Notes under the pieces: model-generated
Seen by the model: only the letters and a program-made list of their open reading frames with translations
Databases searched by the model: none
Told to the model about the DNA's origin: nothing
Source of the DNA: Mactromeris polynyma
Taxonomy: Eukaryota > Mollusca > Bivalvia > Venerida > Mactridae
Direction: 5' to 3'
Length of the DNA stretch: 64,000 nucleotides
Assembly: GCA_032209605.1 (NCBI GenBank)
Contig: JASFXZ010000014.1
Coordinates: forward strand, 2,252,912 to 2,316,911
Position numbers and translations under genes: made by a program
Shown: piece by piece, positions 23,010 through 34,544 of the stretch
Position numbering within the stretch: the first letter of the stretch is position 1
Layout of the letters: each line of letters starts with the position of its first letter

Positions 23010-23465
23010 GTTCATGTGTGGTACATGCCAGTACATTTACATGTGTAGTACATGCCGGTACATTTTCATGTATGGTATATGCAAGTTCATTTTTTATGTA
23101 TAGTATATGCCGGTATTCATGCCGGTACATTTTCCATGTATGGTACATGACGGAACTTATTCATGTATGGTTCATGCCAGTACATATTCATGTGCACTAC
23201 ATATTTATGTTTTGTACATGACGGTACTAATTCATGTATGTTATATGCCGGTACATGTTATTGTTATTGTCAGTTCATGTACGGTGCAATGCAGTTCATG
23301 TATGGTACATGCTGGGCCATGTAAGTAACATGCCAGTTCATGTATTGTACAAGCCAGTTCATGTACGGTACATGCTGGGCCATGTAAGTAACAAGCCAGT
23401 TCATGTATTGTACATGCCAGTTCATGTATGGTCCATGTAAAGTACATGCCCGTACATGTATGGTA
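23010..23465. repeat. Irregular minisatellite of GTACATG palindromes
   Basis: Many copies of a 20-45 bp unit built from GTACATGCCGGTACAT and TTCATGTATGGTACATG. Unit length varies. Open frames on both strands (Met/His/Val rich plus; minus HELACTIHELAC type) follow from the repeat and are not called genes. Confidence 0.85.
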
Positions 23466-23576
23466 CGGAATAAAGGGATAATTGATGAATTTCATCCACA
23501 ATCAAGTCAACCACTTACTGCCCCAAATTGAATTATACTAGACTCCTATGATTGTTGGACTCATATTTCTTCCCAG

Positions 23577-23883
23577 GGACGCAAATCCAAATCCAAGTGA
23601 GAACCCTGACTCCTATGTTGATGTCGCATACCTAGATGACTGGTATACCCTGTCCACTATTTTTGCCTCAGATATTTATGACAGTTGTAAAAGTCGCCTT
23701 TTCGAGAGACTAGAACATACAACGTGTGACCATGCGGAAAAGACGTTAAATGAATACAGAAAGCATAGATCTGTGATAAAATGTGACTTGATTCGAGATG
23801 TTGTATACATTCAGAGAGACAATGGTTATACTGGATTGTCGGAAGATAAAAAAACTTTTGAATTTGTAGATGAGTATTTTTGA
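23577..23883 (+). CDS. Orphan terminal exon of an unrecognised gene
   Basis: A strong acceptor (TTTCTTCCCAG) precedes 23577, and the open frame runs to TGA at 23881-23883, about 101 residues, beginning after one base of a split codon. The sequence is non-repetitive and balanced, with motifs YVDVAYLDDWYTLSTIFASD and FEFVDEYF at the end. An AATAAA follows 83 bp after the stop. No upstream exon was found on the plus strand; the region before it is a minisatellite and SINEs. It may be the 3' end of a gene fragmented or copied into this block. I do not recognise the domain. The frame also has an ATG at 23548, but the acceptor makes an exon more likely. Confidence 0.5.
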
Positions 23884-23965
23884 GAAGAAATATTACTGTA
23901 TTTGTACTTGTTATTCATTGCTTTTCTATAAATGTGTACCAAAATAACTACAATGGAAAGAAGGA

Positions 23966-23971
23966 AATAAA
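23966..23971 (+). promoter_or_regulatory. Candidate polyadenylation signal
   Basis: AATAAA 83 bp after the stop at 23883. Confidence 0.5.
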
Positions 23972-23983
23972 ATTACAATATTA

Positions 23984-25249
23984 GATCTTTATATTGGTTT
24001 TTGATATCAGGAAAGTTGGAAGTAAAATGTCAGTCTGAGTTAATGAGGGAAAGTATTAATTAATATTTACTACCTGTGTTGCTAGACACTTAATGAAAAC
24101 AAAAAGTATGCAAGACACTGTACGTCAATTAAACAATGTATTATATACTGTCTATACGGCTTGAACAAGTTTATACACTGCATGAATGGGAGTCTTGATT
24201 CTGAAACAATTAACAGCGTAAACTTTGCGTTGTATACATAAAATTGTCATTCTTAGTATTATTTGTTAATCCCATTTAGCCCTCACAAAAACAAGTTGAT
24301 GGTTATGTATGCATAATTACTGAAAGTCATATAGTGATATACTACAGCTATATACAAACGTATTGTTATTTTACAATTGTAAGGTAACAATATGTTTTTA
24401 AAGTTGAAGACTGAATCATTTCATTGAGATTTATTACTGCACTATATTCCATCTGGAATGGGTCAGGTTACTTGAGTTCATCATGTTAATACCTATGGAG
24501 TTACATAACAACCAGACTGTTACACTACTTTGTTTCACTCCATACCCTTTATAATATCGACAGTGTACATTGTCAAAACGTTTAAAGGTGTCGTTATGGG
24601 ACAACTTTTTGGTCTATGAATTTCCTAGCGCATTAATATCTCTTATTTTTTCTTGAAAGTACAGAATATTTCTCAATTATATACCAAAAACCCAGATGTC
24701 CATATTAAACTGATTATCGAAAACAGTTTAGAAGGTTTTCGAGTCTAATTCCTTTATATAATTTTCTGGAACTATATATCGATCAACCATGAGTGTGTGA
24801 TGGGGTTAATTCCAAGAAGAGAGCGGATGGATGGCATAGGAAGATGATTATTAAAAATAATCACCTTCAAATATTATAGAAAACGTGCCCTGGAAGCGCC
24901 TCTCAGGACCTTCAGTCCTTTGATTATATGTTCCTTGTCTTTTTGTCAAATGGAAATTTGATCGTCATTTAGAAAATACGGGTTTTTATCTATTTGATTT
25001 ATTTCGAATGGTTTATCAAAGAAAGATTTCAGATTTACATGTGTTCTTAAGAAAACTCATATGATAACGAACAAAACACATTTCAAAGCCTTTTTATATA
25101 GATTTTGGCACCAATTCTGTCAATAATGTATGCAAGACTATTTACAAATGGACATTCAAGTACATTACACTGGTACTATATAATAATAATAACAATAATA
25201 ATAATAATATACGAAACCCTGTTAGGGCCACTAATAAAAAATATCTCAA
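23984..25249. other. No gene; short TAA microsatellite
   Basis: AT-rich; an ATA/ACA-type trinucleotide run lies at about 25180-25210. Nothing else supported. Confidence 0.4.
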
Positions 25250-25575
25250 ACTCGTTTAAAAGTCAAAAATCGCAATTACGACGTTCAAAAGGCGTTATTA
25301 TGAGTTTCAAAAGGCGTAATACGAATATCAAAAGGTGTTATTGCCTTAAATAATAGTAACGTTCATTTAGCCTAAGTGCTCTAATTACAACCCATTGTAA
25401 CTCCCTTTAAACCAAATAATTTAACAACGCCTTTTAAACGGGTAATAACGCCTTTTGAAACTCGTCATAACGTTTTGTTTTCGAGTTTGTATGCCAAATA
25501 ACATTCAAACGACTTTTCTGCGTTATTATTCGCCTTGAACGTTGTTATAACGCCTATTTGGTAATAATATCATTG
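25250..25575. repeat. Palindromic repeat with GGCGTTATT blocks
   Basis: TTCAAAAGGCGTTATTATGA and close variants on the left are mirrored on the right as TAATAACGCCTTTTGAAACT. Several direct sub-copies on each arm. Likely a MITE-like or foldback element. Confidence 0.6.
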
Positions 25576-26224
25576 TCATACATATACTACAATGTATTCG
25601 TTAAGAAACAATAATAAACATAAATACAAAACGAGTAATTATCAAAATATCCATGCAGTAACCTCTTCGATGCATCAAATCAGAATGCTCCGAAAGGATA
25701 ACGACGAATGTGTGTTTCCAACGATTATACATAAGAAATTTACGTATCATGCCATGTGGCTGCCTGCCAACATTTCTTATTCAGTTCAGCATGTTCGTAA
25801 GCAACCGGGGTGTGACAGTTTAGAATGTCAAGGTTCGCTGAATGCGACAGAACTGGTGAATGGCATATATTTAGTACTAAATCGATATGTACAATATTTA
25901 TTTAATTACTGTAAAAGTCTTTTTTTTCGTGAAGTTTTTTTATTTAAATTAAAAATCTCCCTAAAATATGTGTTCATCACAATGTCCGAATATCTCAGCA
26001 ACGAACTCGCGTAAGTACAGACTTTCACAGTATTTATCGCCTATATAATTACAGTTATCACATTGACCTCTGTACACCATAACACGAAAATATGTAACAT
26101 TAATCACGTATTTACATTCTTCAATGTGATGCAAAGAAAGTGGTATCTCGTGACGCTAACCTTGCGCTTTCAAGTAAGATCTTATGGCGAAGTAAATGGA
26201 CAGTTTATCTGCAAAACAAAATAG

Positions 26225-27174
26225 CTATCCAAACGCCATTTGTCCAAGTGCGGCATTCAACATTCCGCCGATGGTATCAACTAAACTACCTCGTCTTAAA
26301 TGCACTTGACCCCTTCGTCTACCTCGTCTACCTCGTCTCCACCCTCGACCCCTTCCCCTGCCACGCCTTCCGAAACGTCGACCCATCGGACCTCCAAACA
26401 TCGGGTCGTCATGGTGATCCGCGTTAATTCCATGAGTATTTTCTATAGTTCTAGTGTGAACCGCCGGCACCGGACTCTTGTTGCCATGGATGAACGGGGG
26501 ATCTATGTGCTGGTCGACAACACGTGTACCGTGTCCCAAGTGTCCACCAACTCCGTGTTCACCAACCACCTCTGTTGTATGAACTGCCGGAACAGCTCGG
26601 TTGTTTCCGTGAGTAAACGGCGCATCTACATGTCGATCGACTACCCCGGATCCAACTTCGCGTCCAATGTAACCACCAGCTCCTAGTCCACCGCGCCCAC
26701 CAACTAGTTGTGTTGTATGAACTGCCGGAACAGCTCGGTTGTTTCCGTGAGTAAACGGCGCATCTACATGTTGATCGACAACCCCGGATCCAACTCCGTG
26801 TCCAACGTGACCACCAATTCCTAGTCCACCGCGCCCACCAACTAGTTGCGTTGTATGAACTGCCGGAACAGCTCGGTTGTTTCCGTGAGTAAACGGCGCA
26901 TCTACATGTCGATCGACTACCCCGGATCCAACTCCGCGTCCAATGTGACCACCAACTCCTAGTCCACTGTGTCCACCAACTACTTGCGTTGTATGAACTG
27001 CCGGAACTGCTCGGTTGTTTCCGTGAGTAAACGGCGCATCTACATGGGAGTCCACTATTGTAGACAGTGGTACCAAAGAACCGCCCCAGGGCTGTACAAT
27101 CGAGCCAGGCTGTGTAAACATACGTGTGGTTTGAACTCTAGGCTGTCCGAAAATGCTGAACTGTCCAATCTGAC
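26225..27174 (-). CDS. Gly/His-rich tandem-repeat protein with RG-rich tail, probably secreted
   Basis: Terminal exon of about 316 residues on the minus strand. Four near-identical 46-residue modules (138 bp; identical blocks at 26586, 26724, 26862 and 27000) of the form HVDAPFTHGNNRAVPAVHTT followed by a Gly-rich linker, plus a diverged last module (HIDPPFIHGN). The C-terminus is strongly basic (RRFGRRGRGRGRGWRRGRRG) and ends LNAALGQMAFG. An acceptor TTATTTCAG lies at 27175, so an upstream exon is expected. Alternatively, translation from an ATG at 27232 gives a hydrophobic leader (YIYSFLFLISG) that could be a signal peptide. The architecture recalls extracellular matrix, byssus or shell proteins, but I do not recognise the family. 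AATAAA on the minus strand at 25902-25897 may be its poly(A) signal. Confidence 0.7.
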
Positions 27175-27344
27175 CTGAAATAAGAAAAAGAAATGAGTAT
27201 ATATAGTTACAATGTACTAAGTAGTGCAACATACAACGAAATGTTTAGCTTAGTGTCAGTTTTGTTTCATCGGGTTATACGCCGTTTTATCAACATTTTG
27301 TTCAGTAGCAAAATAGCGAAAATGAACTTGAAATTATGTTCTTA

Positions 27345-27400
27345 ATTTTGAAGTGGTCTTATTATGTAGGTTATCTTTATGTGAGATTTTACTGTATAAT
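27345..27400. mobile_element. Fragment of CAGTAAAACCTC MITE
   Basis: Right-end half only: GAAGTGGTCTTATTATGTAG then GTGAGATTTTACTGTA. Confidence 0.5.
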
Positions 27401-27517
27401 ACAAATACTGATATTTTTAGGTTTTTAGCATTCCATCTCAAATCAGACATGAACCATGTCTTTGTTCGTGGAAATGTTATCGTCGTGTATGTTTATTGTG
27501 TATGACTTTGACTAGAA

Positions 27518-28363
27518 ATACAGTAAACCCTCACTTAAAGACCAAATCAATAATTAGACCACCTATAATAAAGAACACAATTTTCAATTCCTTTTTCACC
27601 GTTTGCTCTTCATTCAACCTCAATATTAAGACCTACTCGATATCAAGACCACCTCAATATTAACACCAACTTAATATTAAGACCAACTCAATATTAAGAC
27701 CATCTCAGTATTAAGACCACCTGAATATTAACACCAACTCAATATTAACACCACACCAGTATTAACACCATCGCAATATTAAGACCACCTCGATATTAAC
27801 ACCACTCCAGTATTAACACCACCTCAGTATTAAGACCACCTCAATATTAACACCACCTCAGTATTAAGACCACCTCAATATTAACACCACCTCAGTATTA
27901 AGACCACCTCAGTATTAACACCATCCCAATATTAACACCACCCCAGTATTAACACCACCTCAATTTTAACACCACCCCAGTATTAACACCACCCCAATAT
28001 TAACACCACCCCAGTATTAACACCACCTCAATTTTAACACCACCCCAGTATTAACACCACCTCAGTATTAACACCACCTCAATTTTAACACCACCCCAAT
28101 TTTAACACCACCCCAATATTAACACCACCCCAGTATTAACACCACCCCAATATTAACACCACCCCAGTATTAACACCACCTCAATTTTAACACCACCCCA
28201 ATATTAACACCACCTCAGTATTAACACCACCTCAATATTAACACCACCCCAATATTAACACCACCTCAATATTAACACCACCCCAATATTAACACCACCT
28301 CAATATTAAGACCAGTTTTCAAGGGTCTAAAGGCTGGTCTTATGATTGAGGTTTCACTGGATA
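27518..28363. mobile_element. CAGTAAAACCTC MITE swollen by a 17-bp array
   Basis: Starts ACAGTAAACCCTCACTTAAA and ends ATTGAGGTTTCACTGGAT. The inside, 27626-28316, is about 40 tandem copies of a 17-bp unit (ACCACCTCAATATTAAC and variants) that occurs once or twice in other copies of this MITE. Confidence 0.9.
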
Positions 28364-28547
28364 ATTAACTTTGTATTTATCAGGTTTAACGCCATCTGTG
28401 TCAACATTATTTCACTTGTGTAATAAAGGCATTTTCCTGAAATTAATTATCGATCAATAACTTGCCACCCTAACGCCAGCTGAAAACTACCCCACATGAA
28501 TCAGAGGGGGTTTGGGGCAAAAATGACCGAAGCCAAATGTCACGAAC

Positions 28548-28622
28548 GGAAATAACCTGTCCCGCCTGGGTGACAGCCCAGTGTTCTACCAACTGAGCAA
28601 AACGGATGGACTCGTATGTTTG
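28548..28622 (-). repeat. tRNA-derived SINE head
   Basis: The minus strand reads TTTTGCTCAGTTGGTAGAAC (box A) then CTGTCACCCAGGCGGGACAG; box B is weak. Confidence 0.55.
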
Positions 28623-29088
28623 ATATAAATGCTTACACAAATTTACATTCAGGCATGCGGACTGAATTCTCTTATTTAGCAATGGTATCGCAAAGTAATA
28701 ATACTAACGAAACAAATGAATTTGCTCTTATTCAATTAATTTGATGTCAAAATCTTACCTAAGATTCCGGTTAAACTGCAATTCAATATATATAACCATA
28801 TTGCAACGTATTTTGACAGGTTTGCTAAAGCAACCATTTTTATGGGGAATAAGCACACACACACAAACACAAAGATTCAAACTTCAAAATTGTTTGTTGC
28901 AGGAAACAAAACCATGTCCAGTTATATATGATTTTTATCTGACTTTTCTTGTCGTCCAATTGACGTTGGTTCATTCAGGCAAAACGGAAAATTCAACCGC
29001 TCCCTCATTTCACAGGCTGAGTTAAAACACTTTTTGGTTTAATATCACCGCCCTATAGTCATTATCCTGAGAAAAAATGGTTCGAATT
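28623..29088. other. No gene recognised
   Basis: AT-rich; contains an ACACACACAC run near 28853. Confidence 0.35.
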
Positions 29089-29632
29089 TCGATATGCAAC
29101 ATTATTTAGCATGCTTTGACATTTAGTAGCTATGCAACATTATTTAGCATGCTTTGATATTTAGTAAATATGCAACATTATTTAGCATGCTTTGATATTT
29201 AGTAGATATGCAACATTATTTAGCATGCTTTGATATTTAGTAGATATGCAACATTATTTAGCATGCTTTGATATTTAGTAGATATGCAACATTATTTAGC
29301 ATGCTTTGATATTTAGTAGATATGCAACATTATTTAGCATGCTTTGATATTTAGTAGATATGCAACATTATTTAGCATGCTTTGATATTTAGTAGATATG
29401 CAACATTATTTAGCATGCTTTGATATTAAGTAGATATGCAACATTATTTAGCATGCTTTGATATTTAGTAGATATGCAACACTATTTAGCATGCTTTGAT
29501 ATTTAGTAGATATGCAATATTATTTAGCATGCATTGATATTTAGTAGATATGCAACATTATTTAGCATGCTTTGATAATTATTTAGTAGATATGCAACAC
29601 TATTTAGCATGCTTTGATATTTAGTATATATG
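29089..29632. repeat. 38-bp minisatellite
   Basis: About 14 copies of a 38-bp unit containing TATGCAACATTATTTAGCAT and GCTTTGATATTTAGTAGA. Nearly uniform, with a 4-6 bp insertion in one unit near 29576. Confidence 0.95.
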
Positions 29633-29644
29633 TTGATGCGAATT

Positions 29645-29815
29645 AAAGTATAGTAAAACCTCACATAAAGATCACCTCTTTAATAAAACCACCTCACTAT
29701 TCATAACACACTTTTTTAGTTCCTTTTCATTGTTTTTATTTGTATTCAACATCAATATTAAGACCACCTCAATATTGAGATCAGCTTTCAAGGGTGGTAT
29801 TGAGGTTTTACTGAA
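29645..29815. mobile_element. CAGTAAAACCTC MITE
   Basis: TATAGTAAAACCTCACATAA at the left, TTGAGGTTTTACTGAAT at the right. Confidence 0.6.
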
Positions 29816-29898
29816 TGTTTCTTCTTCTGTCCTTCGTATCTCATGTTTAACATCGTTAATTATAGTTTTAGTTTGCTTTTCCCCAATAGAAACATAAC

Positions 29899-29964
29899 GG
29901 GGAACTTGTAGTCGAGGGATAAAGCACCTGCCTTCTGAGCCGAAGGTCGTGAGTTACAGCTTCG
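29899..29964 (+). repeat. tRNA-derived SINE head
   Basis: Plus-strand tRNA-like: TAGTCGAGGGATAAAGCACC (box A-like), TTCTGAGCCGAAGGTCGTGA, then a weak box B. Directly precedes the 47-bp array. Confidence 0.6.
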
Positions 29965-29967
29965 TTT

Positions 29968-31110
29968 GGTGTGGGTTTGATCATAAACTGTATGGTGAGT
30001 TCGAGCATTGCTTTGAGCGGGGTTTGATCATAAACTGTATGGTGAGTTCGAGCATTGCTTTGAGCGGGGTTTGATCATAAACTGTATGGTGAGTTCGAGC
30101 ATTGCTTTGAGCGGGGTTTGATCATAAACTGTATGGTGAGTTCGAGCATTGCTTGGAGCGGGGTTTGATCATAAACTGTATGGTGAGTTCGAGCATTGCT
30201 TTGAGCGGGGTTTGATCATAAACTGTATGGTGAGTTCGAGCATTGCTTTGAGCGGGGTTTGATCATAAACTGTATGGTGAGTTCGAGCATTGCTTTGAGC
30301 GGGGTTTGATCATAAACTGTATGGTGAGTTCGAGCATTGCTTTGAGCGGGGTTTGATCATAAACTGTATGGTGAGTTCGAGCATTGCTTTGAGCGGGGTT
30401 TGATCATAAACTGTATGGTGAGTTCGAGCATTGCTTTGAGCGGGGTTTGATCATAAACTGTATGGTGAGTTCGAGCATTGCTTTGAGCGGGGTTTGATCA
30501 TAAACTGTATGGTGAGTTCGAGCATTGCTTGGAGCGGGGTTTGATCATAAACTGTATGGTGAGTTCGAGCATTGCTTGGAGCGGGGTTTGATCATAAACT
30601 GTATGGTGAGTTCGAGCATTGCTTGGAGCGGGGTTTGATCATAAACTGTATGGTGAGTTCGAGCATTGCTTGGAGCGGGGTTTGATCATAAACTGTATGG
30701 TGAGTTCGAGCATTGCTTGGAGCGGGGTTTGATCATAAACTGTATGGTGAGTTCGAGCATTGCTTTGAGCGGGGTTTGATCATAAACTGTATGGTGAGTT
30801 CGAGCATTGCTTGGAGCGGGGTTTGATCATAAACTGTATGGTGAGTTCGAGCATTGCTTGGAGCGGGGTTTGATCATAAACTGTATGGTGAGTTCGAGCA
30901 TTGCTTGGAGCGGGGTTTGATCATAAACTGTATGGTGAGTTCGAGCATTGCTTTGAGCGGGGTTTGATCATAAACTGTATGGTGAGTTCGAGCATTGCTT
31001 TGAGCGGGGTTTGATCATAAACTGTATGGTGAGTTCGAGCATTGCTTTGAGCGGGGTTTGATCATAAACTGTATGGTGAGTTCGAGCATTGCTTTGAGCG
31101 GGGTTTGATC
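29968..31110. repeat. 47-bp minisatellite, highly uniform
   Basis: About 24 copies of a 47-bp unit containing GTTTGATCATAAACTGTATG and GTGAGTTCGAGCATTGCTT. The only common variant is TTTG/TTGG before AGCGGGG. The part GTGAGTTCGAGC lines up with GTGAGTTACAGC in the preceding tRNA-like sequence, so the unit seems to have been copied from that junction. Confidence 0.97.
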
Positions 31111-32377
31111 ACTAACTACACAATCCTTCAATTTGTCGCAAGAACTGGTTAGTAACCCAGAAGCAGTCATCTAGTGTGCTCAGTATGAGTTGTAAGAACT
31201 TGTTTCACAATCGATGTAAAATAAATCAGTTTAAATTAAACAAGGCGTATATTGGTTAATGCCGATTACAAAACCAGACGATGCTAGTAACATATGAACA
31301 CATTTCAACCGTCCAATATGTTCCGTACTTAGAAACACACCGTGTTAATGATTTGGCCTTCTTTACTGATCGAAGAAACGACATCGTAAGTAATGGTGAG
31401 AAAAATACAAATAAATGTACAACAGTCAATTCGTCACATACATCATGAGGGCGTCTACATGTTTATAACCCATCGCTCTTAAACCTGTCGCAAACATACA
31501 CTGAAGAAGTCTTTAGTTGATGACGTATCTACACATTTTAGCATATCAACCGTTACGTTATACAAATGTGTTTTAATCGTTTATCTTTCTTGATGACACG
31601 TACACATTGGACGCTCAAACAATACAAATAATTTACTGCAGTTTGTTACAACAAGCGTTCCTGTATTTATTGTAATGCTTATTATTTAGAAGACGAATTT
31701 CATTTCCAACTTGTATAACATTATTATGCAGATATTAGGAAGATATGATAAACTCTGTGCAAGGCCCAGTGTTGATCAATGTATTCTGATTTTAAATTCT
31801 GAAGATAAGAACATCTGATTTAATCTAGCATGTTGGATTAAAACGCCACTGTCTTATAGAGCGTCTATTACACACAACCATACGAGTACTTATACATGTA
31901 GTTTTCATTTTTGTAGTGTGTATTATTAATTATCAATATCATTTTTGTATAGGGAAAAAAATTTGGGGGGAAATGTGACATTTTATAGCCTTGAAATAAA
32001 ATATTGGAGTGGTTAATTATAACTTTTTAATCTGTAAAGGTGTAAAATTTAAAACACGATTACAATAAATACATTTTTTTATAATGATATTGTTTAACGT
32101 GATATTTAAAAGTGAAAATATGATATTAATATTGTAATACAGATGTTACAGTTATTTAGACAAATAGCCTGCATAACTTATGTAATGTAAATTGAAAACC
32201 ACTAGCTTTGATATTCGTTTTATAAGTTTTATAGCGTTTTTCGAGAAAAGAGACGAAAGGGAGATCATTCAATGAATAATATACACTAACTACTTTTCGT
32301 ATGCATAACTTCACTTCAATAGTAAGACAACGTAGCTTGATGTTTTTTTTGCAAAAATGATAAAGCATCACTTATAC
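31111..32377. other. No gene recognised
   Basis: AT-rich. 31190-31240 resembles 6655-6710 (GTAAGAACTTG, TTCACAATC). Confidence 0.35.
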
Positions 32378-32410
32378 CAAAGACCTAAATACCATTTATT
32401 TAGGTCTTTG
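32378..32410. other. Perfect 14-bp hairpin
   Basis: CAAAGACCTAAATA, loop CCATT, TATTTAGGTCTTTG. Perfect arms; function unknown. Confidence 0.8.
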
Positions 32411-33591
32411 CCTATACTTTATTCAAACTACAGGCATGAATGTTATACATATTGTCCGGCGTACACACTTGTACATAATATATAACAATTATTTCAATTA
32501 GATATTTTCACCAATGCACATATGATGACGGTATAAATAATTGCATTCCATCGTCAAAATACGAGATCATGTTTTTAAATGTAACATACAAAATAAGTAG
32601 TTGTATTTTTTCAGCGTCACTATAATTTGTGTTGAAAAAAAGATATATGTAGCTTTGCGATGCTAGAAAGCTAAGTAGCTACCATCTGCAAAAAAACAAG
32701 ACAAAACCTTATGGTGCATAATTCAATTTTAAATTATTTGTTTCGAAGGAGGCTACAATATAAGTGTCATACATGTATAATACATTCTGATAAATTAGTA
32801 CAGCCCGGGGCAATTTCATTATGCTGATTAAACACAGCGGGGTGGCTAATCAAGGCGCGAACGAATATCGACCCTGTATCGATTTTTTTATCCGTGACGC
32901 ATTCCCCGCGATCGATGTCTATGTCTCGCACCTTGGAGAATCAGGGATAATCAAGGGAGACTATCAAGTAAAATTCTTAAATATTTCTGGCAATGGTGTA
33001 TTATTATCATTATCATTTTTGTATTGTGTAGTATTATCATCATAATTTTCTTAGTTGATGTACTGTCGTACGAATACAAAACTGTTCTATTATGTCCTGT
33101 TAATGTTACACCTATCTTTTTTTTAAATTTAATAACCATGTGTATAACACCATCTTTCTAACTGGGTCTAGCTGATTGTTTCTTTAATGACTCCGGCTGA
33201 TTATTCACCGAGCGTTTGATGCATTGGTCCGTAACTTGACCAGTAGTAACCAAGGTTGTGACGTCTAGTGGTAGAATTTGATTTGTCAATGCTGAGACAA
33301 CGTCCAACATGGTATTAACGTCATAAAGTGCAATAAATCACCGCCTGTCACTGGAAATAGAATAGTTTAACAATAATGCGTATATATAGCAAGTTTGTAT
33401 AGAAATTGTCTCATTATTATGTTTTGTACAGCAATTATTCTCTGGTACATTGCATTCTTACCTCCTCCATAGACACGTGTAATATATCATGACATACTGT
33501 ACAAGAAATGCAATGATGCAAAGCATCCAAGGGCGCCGCAAAACTGGTGCACAATGTTTTGGAATAGCGTAATGGCGGGAAAATTGATATA
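32411..33591. other. No supported gene; small GC-richer open stretch
   Basis: Within AT-rich DNA, 32808-32970 is locally GC-richer and open on the plus strand from ATG 32821 (VANQGANEYRPCIDFFIRDA...). A possible donor CAA|GTAAAA lies at 32968. Too weak to call an exon. Confidence 0.3.
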
Positions 33592-33878
33592 AGTAAATTG
33601 AAAATGAAGTTTTTTATAATTTATTATTTTTTATTTAATCTTCGACACCTAACACACATGCTGTTTATGTAGAATCGTCCGTTTTGGAATAGTCCATTTT
33701 CACACTATCATTGGTGTGTATTTCCTTTTTAAAACCGTAACTTGCATGAATATCCACGTTACGAGTACCACTTTGTTAATACTGATTTAAGTAAAGTGAA
33801 AATGAAGATTTTTATAATTAATTTTTTATTATTTTATTTTCGACACCTAACACACATGCTGTTTATGTATAATCGTCC
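33592..33878. repeat. Direct repeat pair of about 90 bp
   Basis: 33592-33680 and 33789-33878 share TGAAAATGAAG, CGACACCTAACACACATGCT and GTTTATGTA. Spacing about 197 bp. Confidence 0.8.
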
Positions 33879-34464
33879 TATTTTTCGGGGATCAGCAAGT
33901 ATTTATCATAAACATATCGTTTTAACTTTGTAAAAGACATTTATTCGACAATACAAATGCATTAAAAATATTTTATTTCTAAATCATAAAAATACAAAAA
34001 GTAACGTGTAATATTTATTGCAGTTTAACCCTTAAAAAAAAGGGTCAGTCATAAATAGATGCTCCTACCATAGTCTCAAAAATTTCGTGATTCCATTAAA
34101 GGCGGCGCCAATAAGTACTAAAGTTTGCGAGATGGAAAAGTTTACGGATTTCGAGAATGCACACAATTGGCAAACAGTTTCCACAGCGTAAATTTCCACA
34201 TCCACTGATGTATACTTTTCCTTCGAAACCGTATAGCCGCTACTTGGAGTCTGGCACTCCATGCCCCTTTGCCATTATGATGGGGGTTCTATAAATGATG
34301 ACAACTGAAATTCGCCTGCGCTTAACGGCGCCGATAGGATTTTATATTACGTACCATCCATAGGTTGATTGAAGCTGTTATATTTTAGGATTTCAAAACC
34401 CTTAATAAATCAATGCAAAATAAACATAAGACCACATTGATAATTTACCGCGCATATTTCATAC

Positions 34465-34515
34465 GAATCGCCTACATTGAAAGCGGAAAGTCGAAGGTTC
34501 GATCCCAGTAGGGTC
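34465..34515 (+). repeat. tRNA-like 3' half
   Basis: GGAAAGTCGAAGGTTCGATC with a good box B GGTTCGATCCC; lies directly before the 42-bp array. Confidence 0.5.
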
Positions 34516-34544
34516 CGTGCCGAAATAATCAGTTTGCCTGCTGC

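Noticed and set aside
25592..26014. 140-codon plus frame
   Set aside because: AT-rich, ends in Lys/Phe/Leu-rich low-complexity sequence; the middle part (DECVFPTIIHKKF) looks slightly exon-like but has no splice support.
29968..31110. CRISPR array
   Set aside because: Units are contiguous without unique spacers and the context is eukaryotic.
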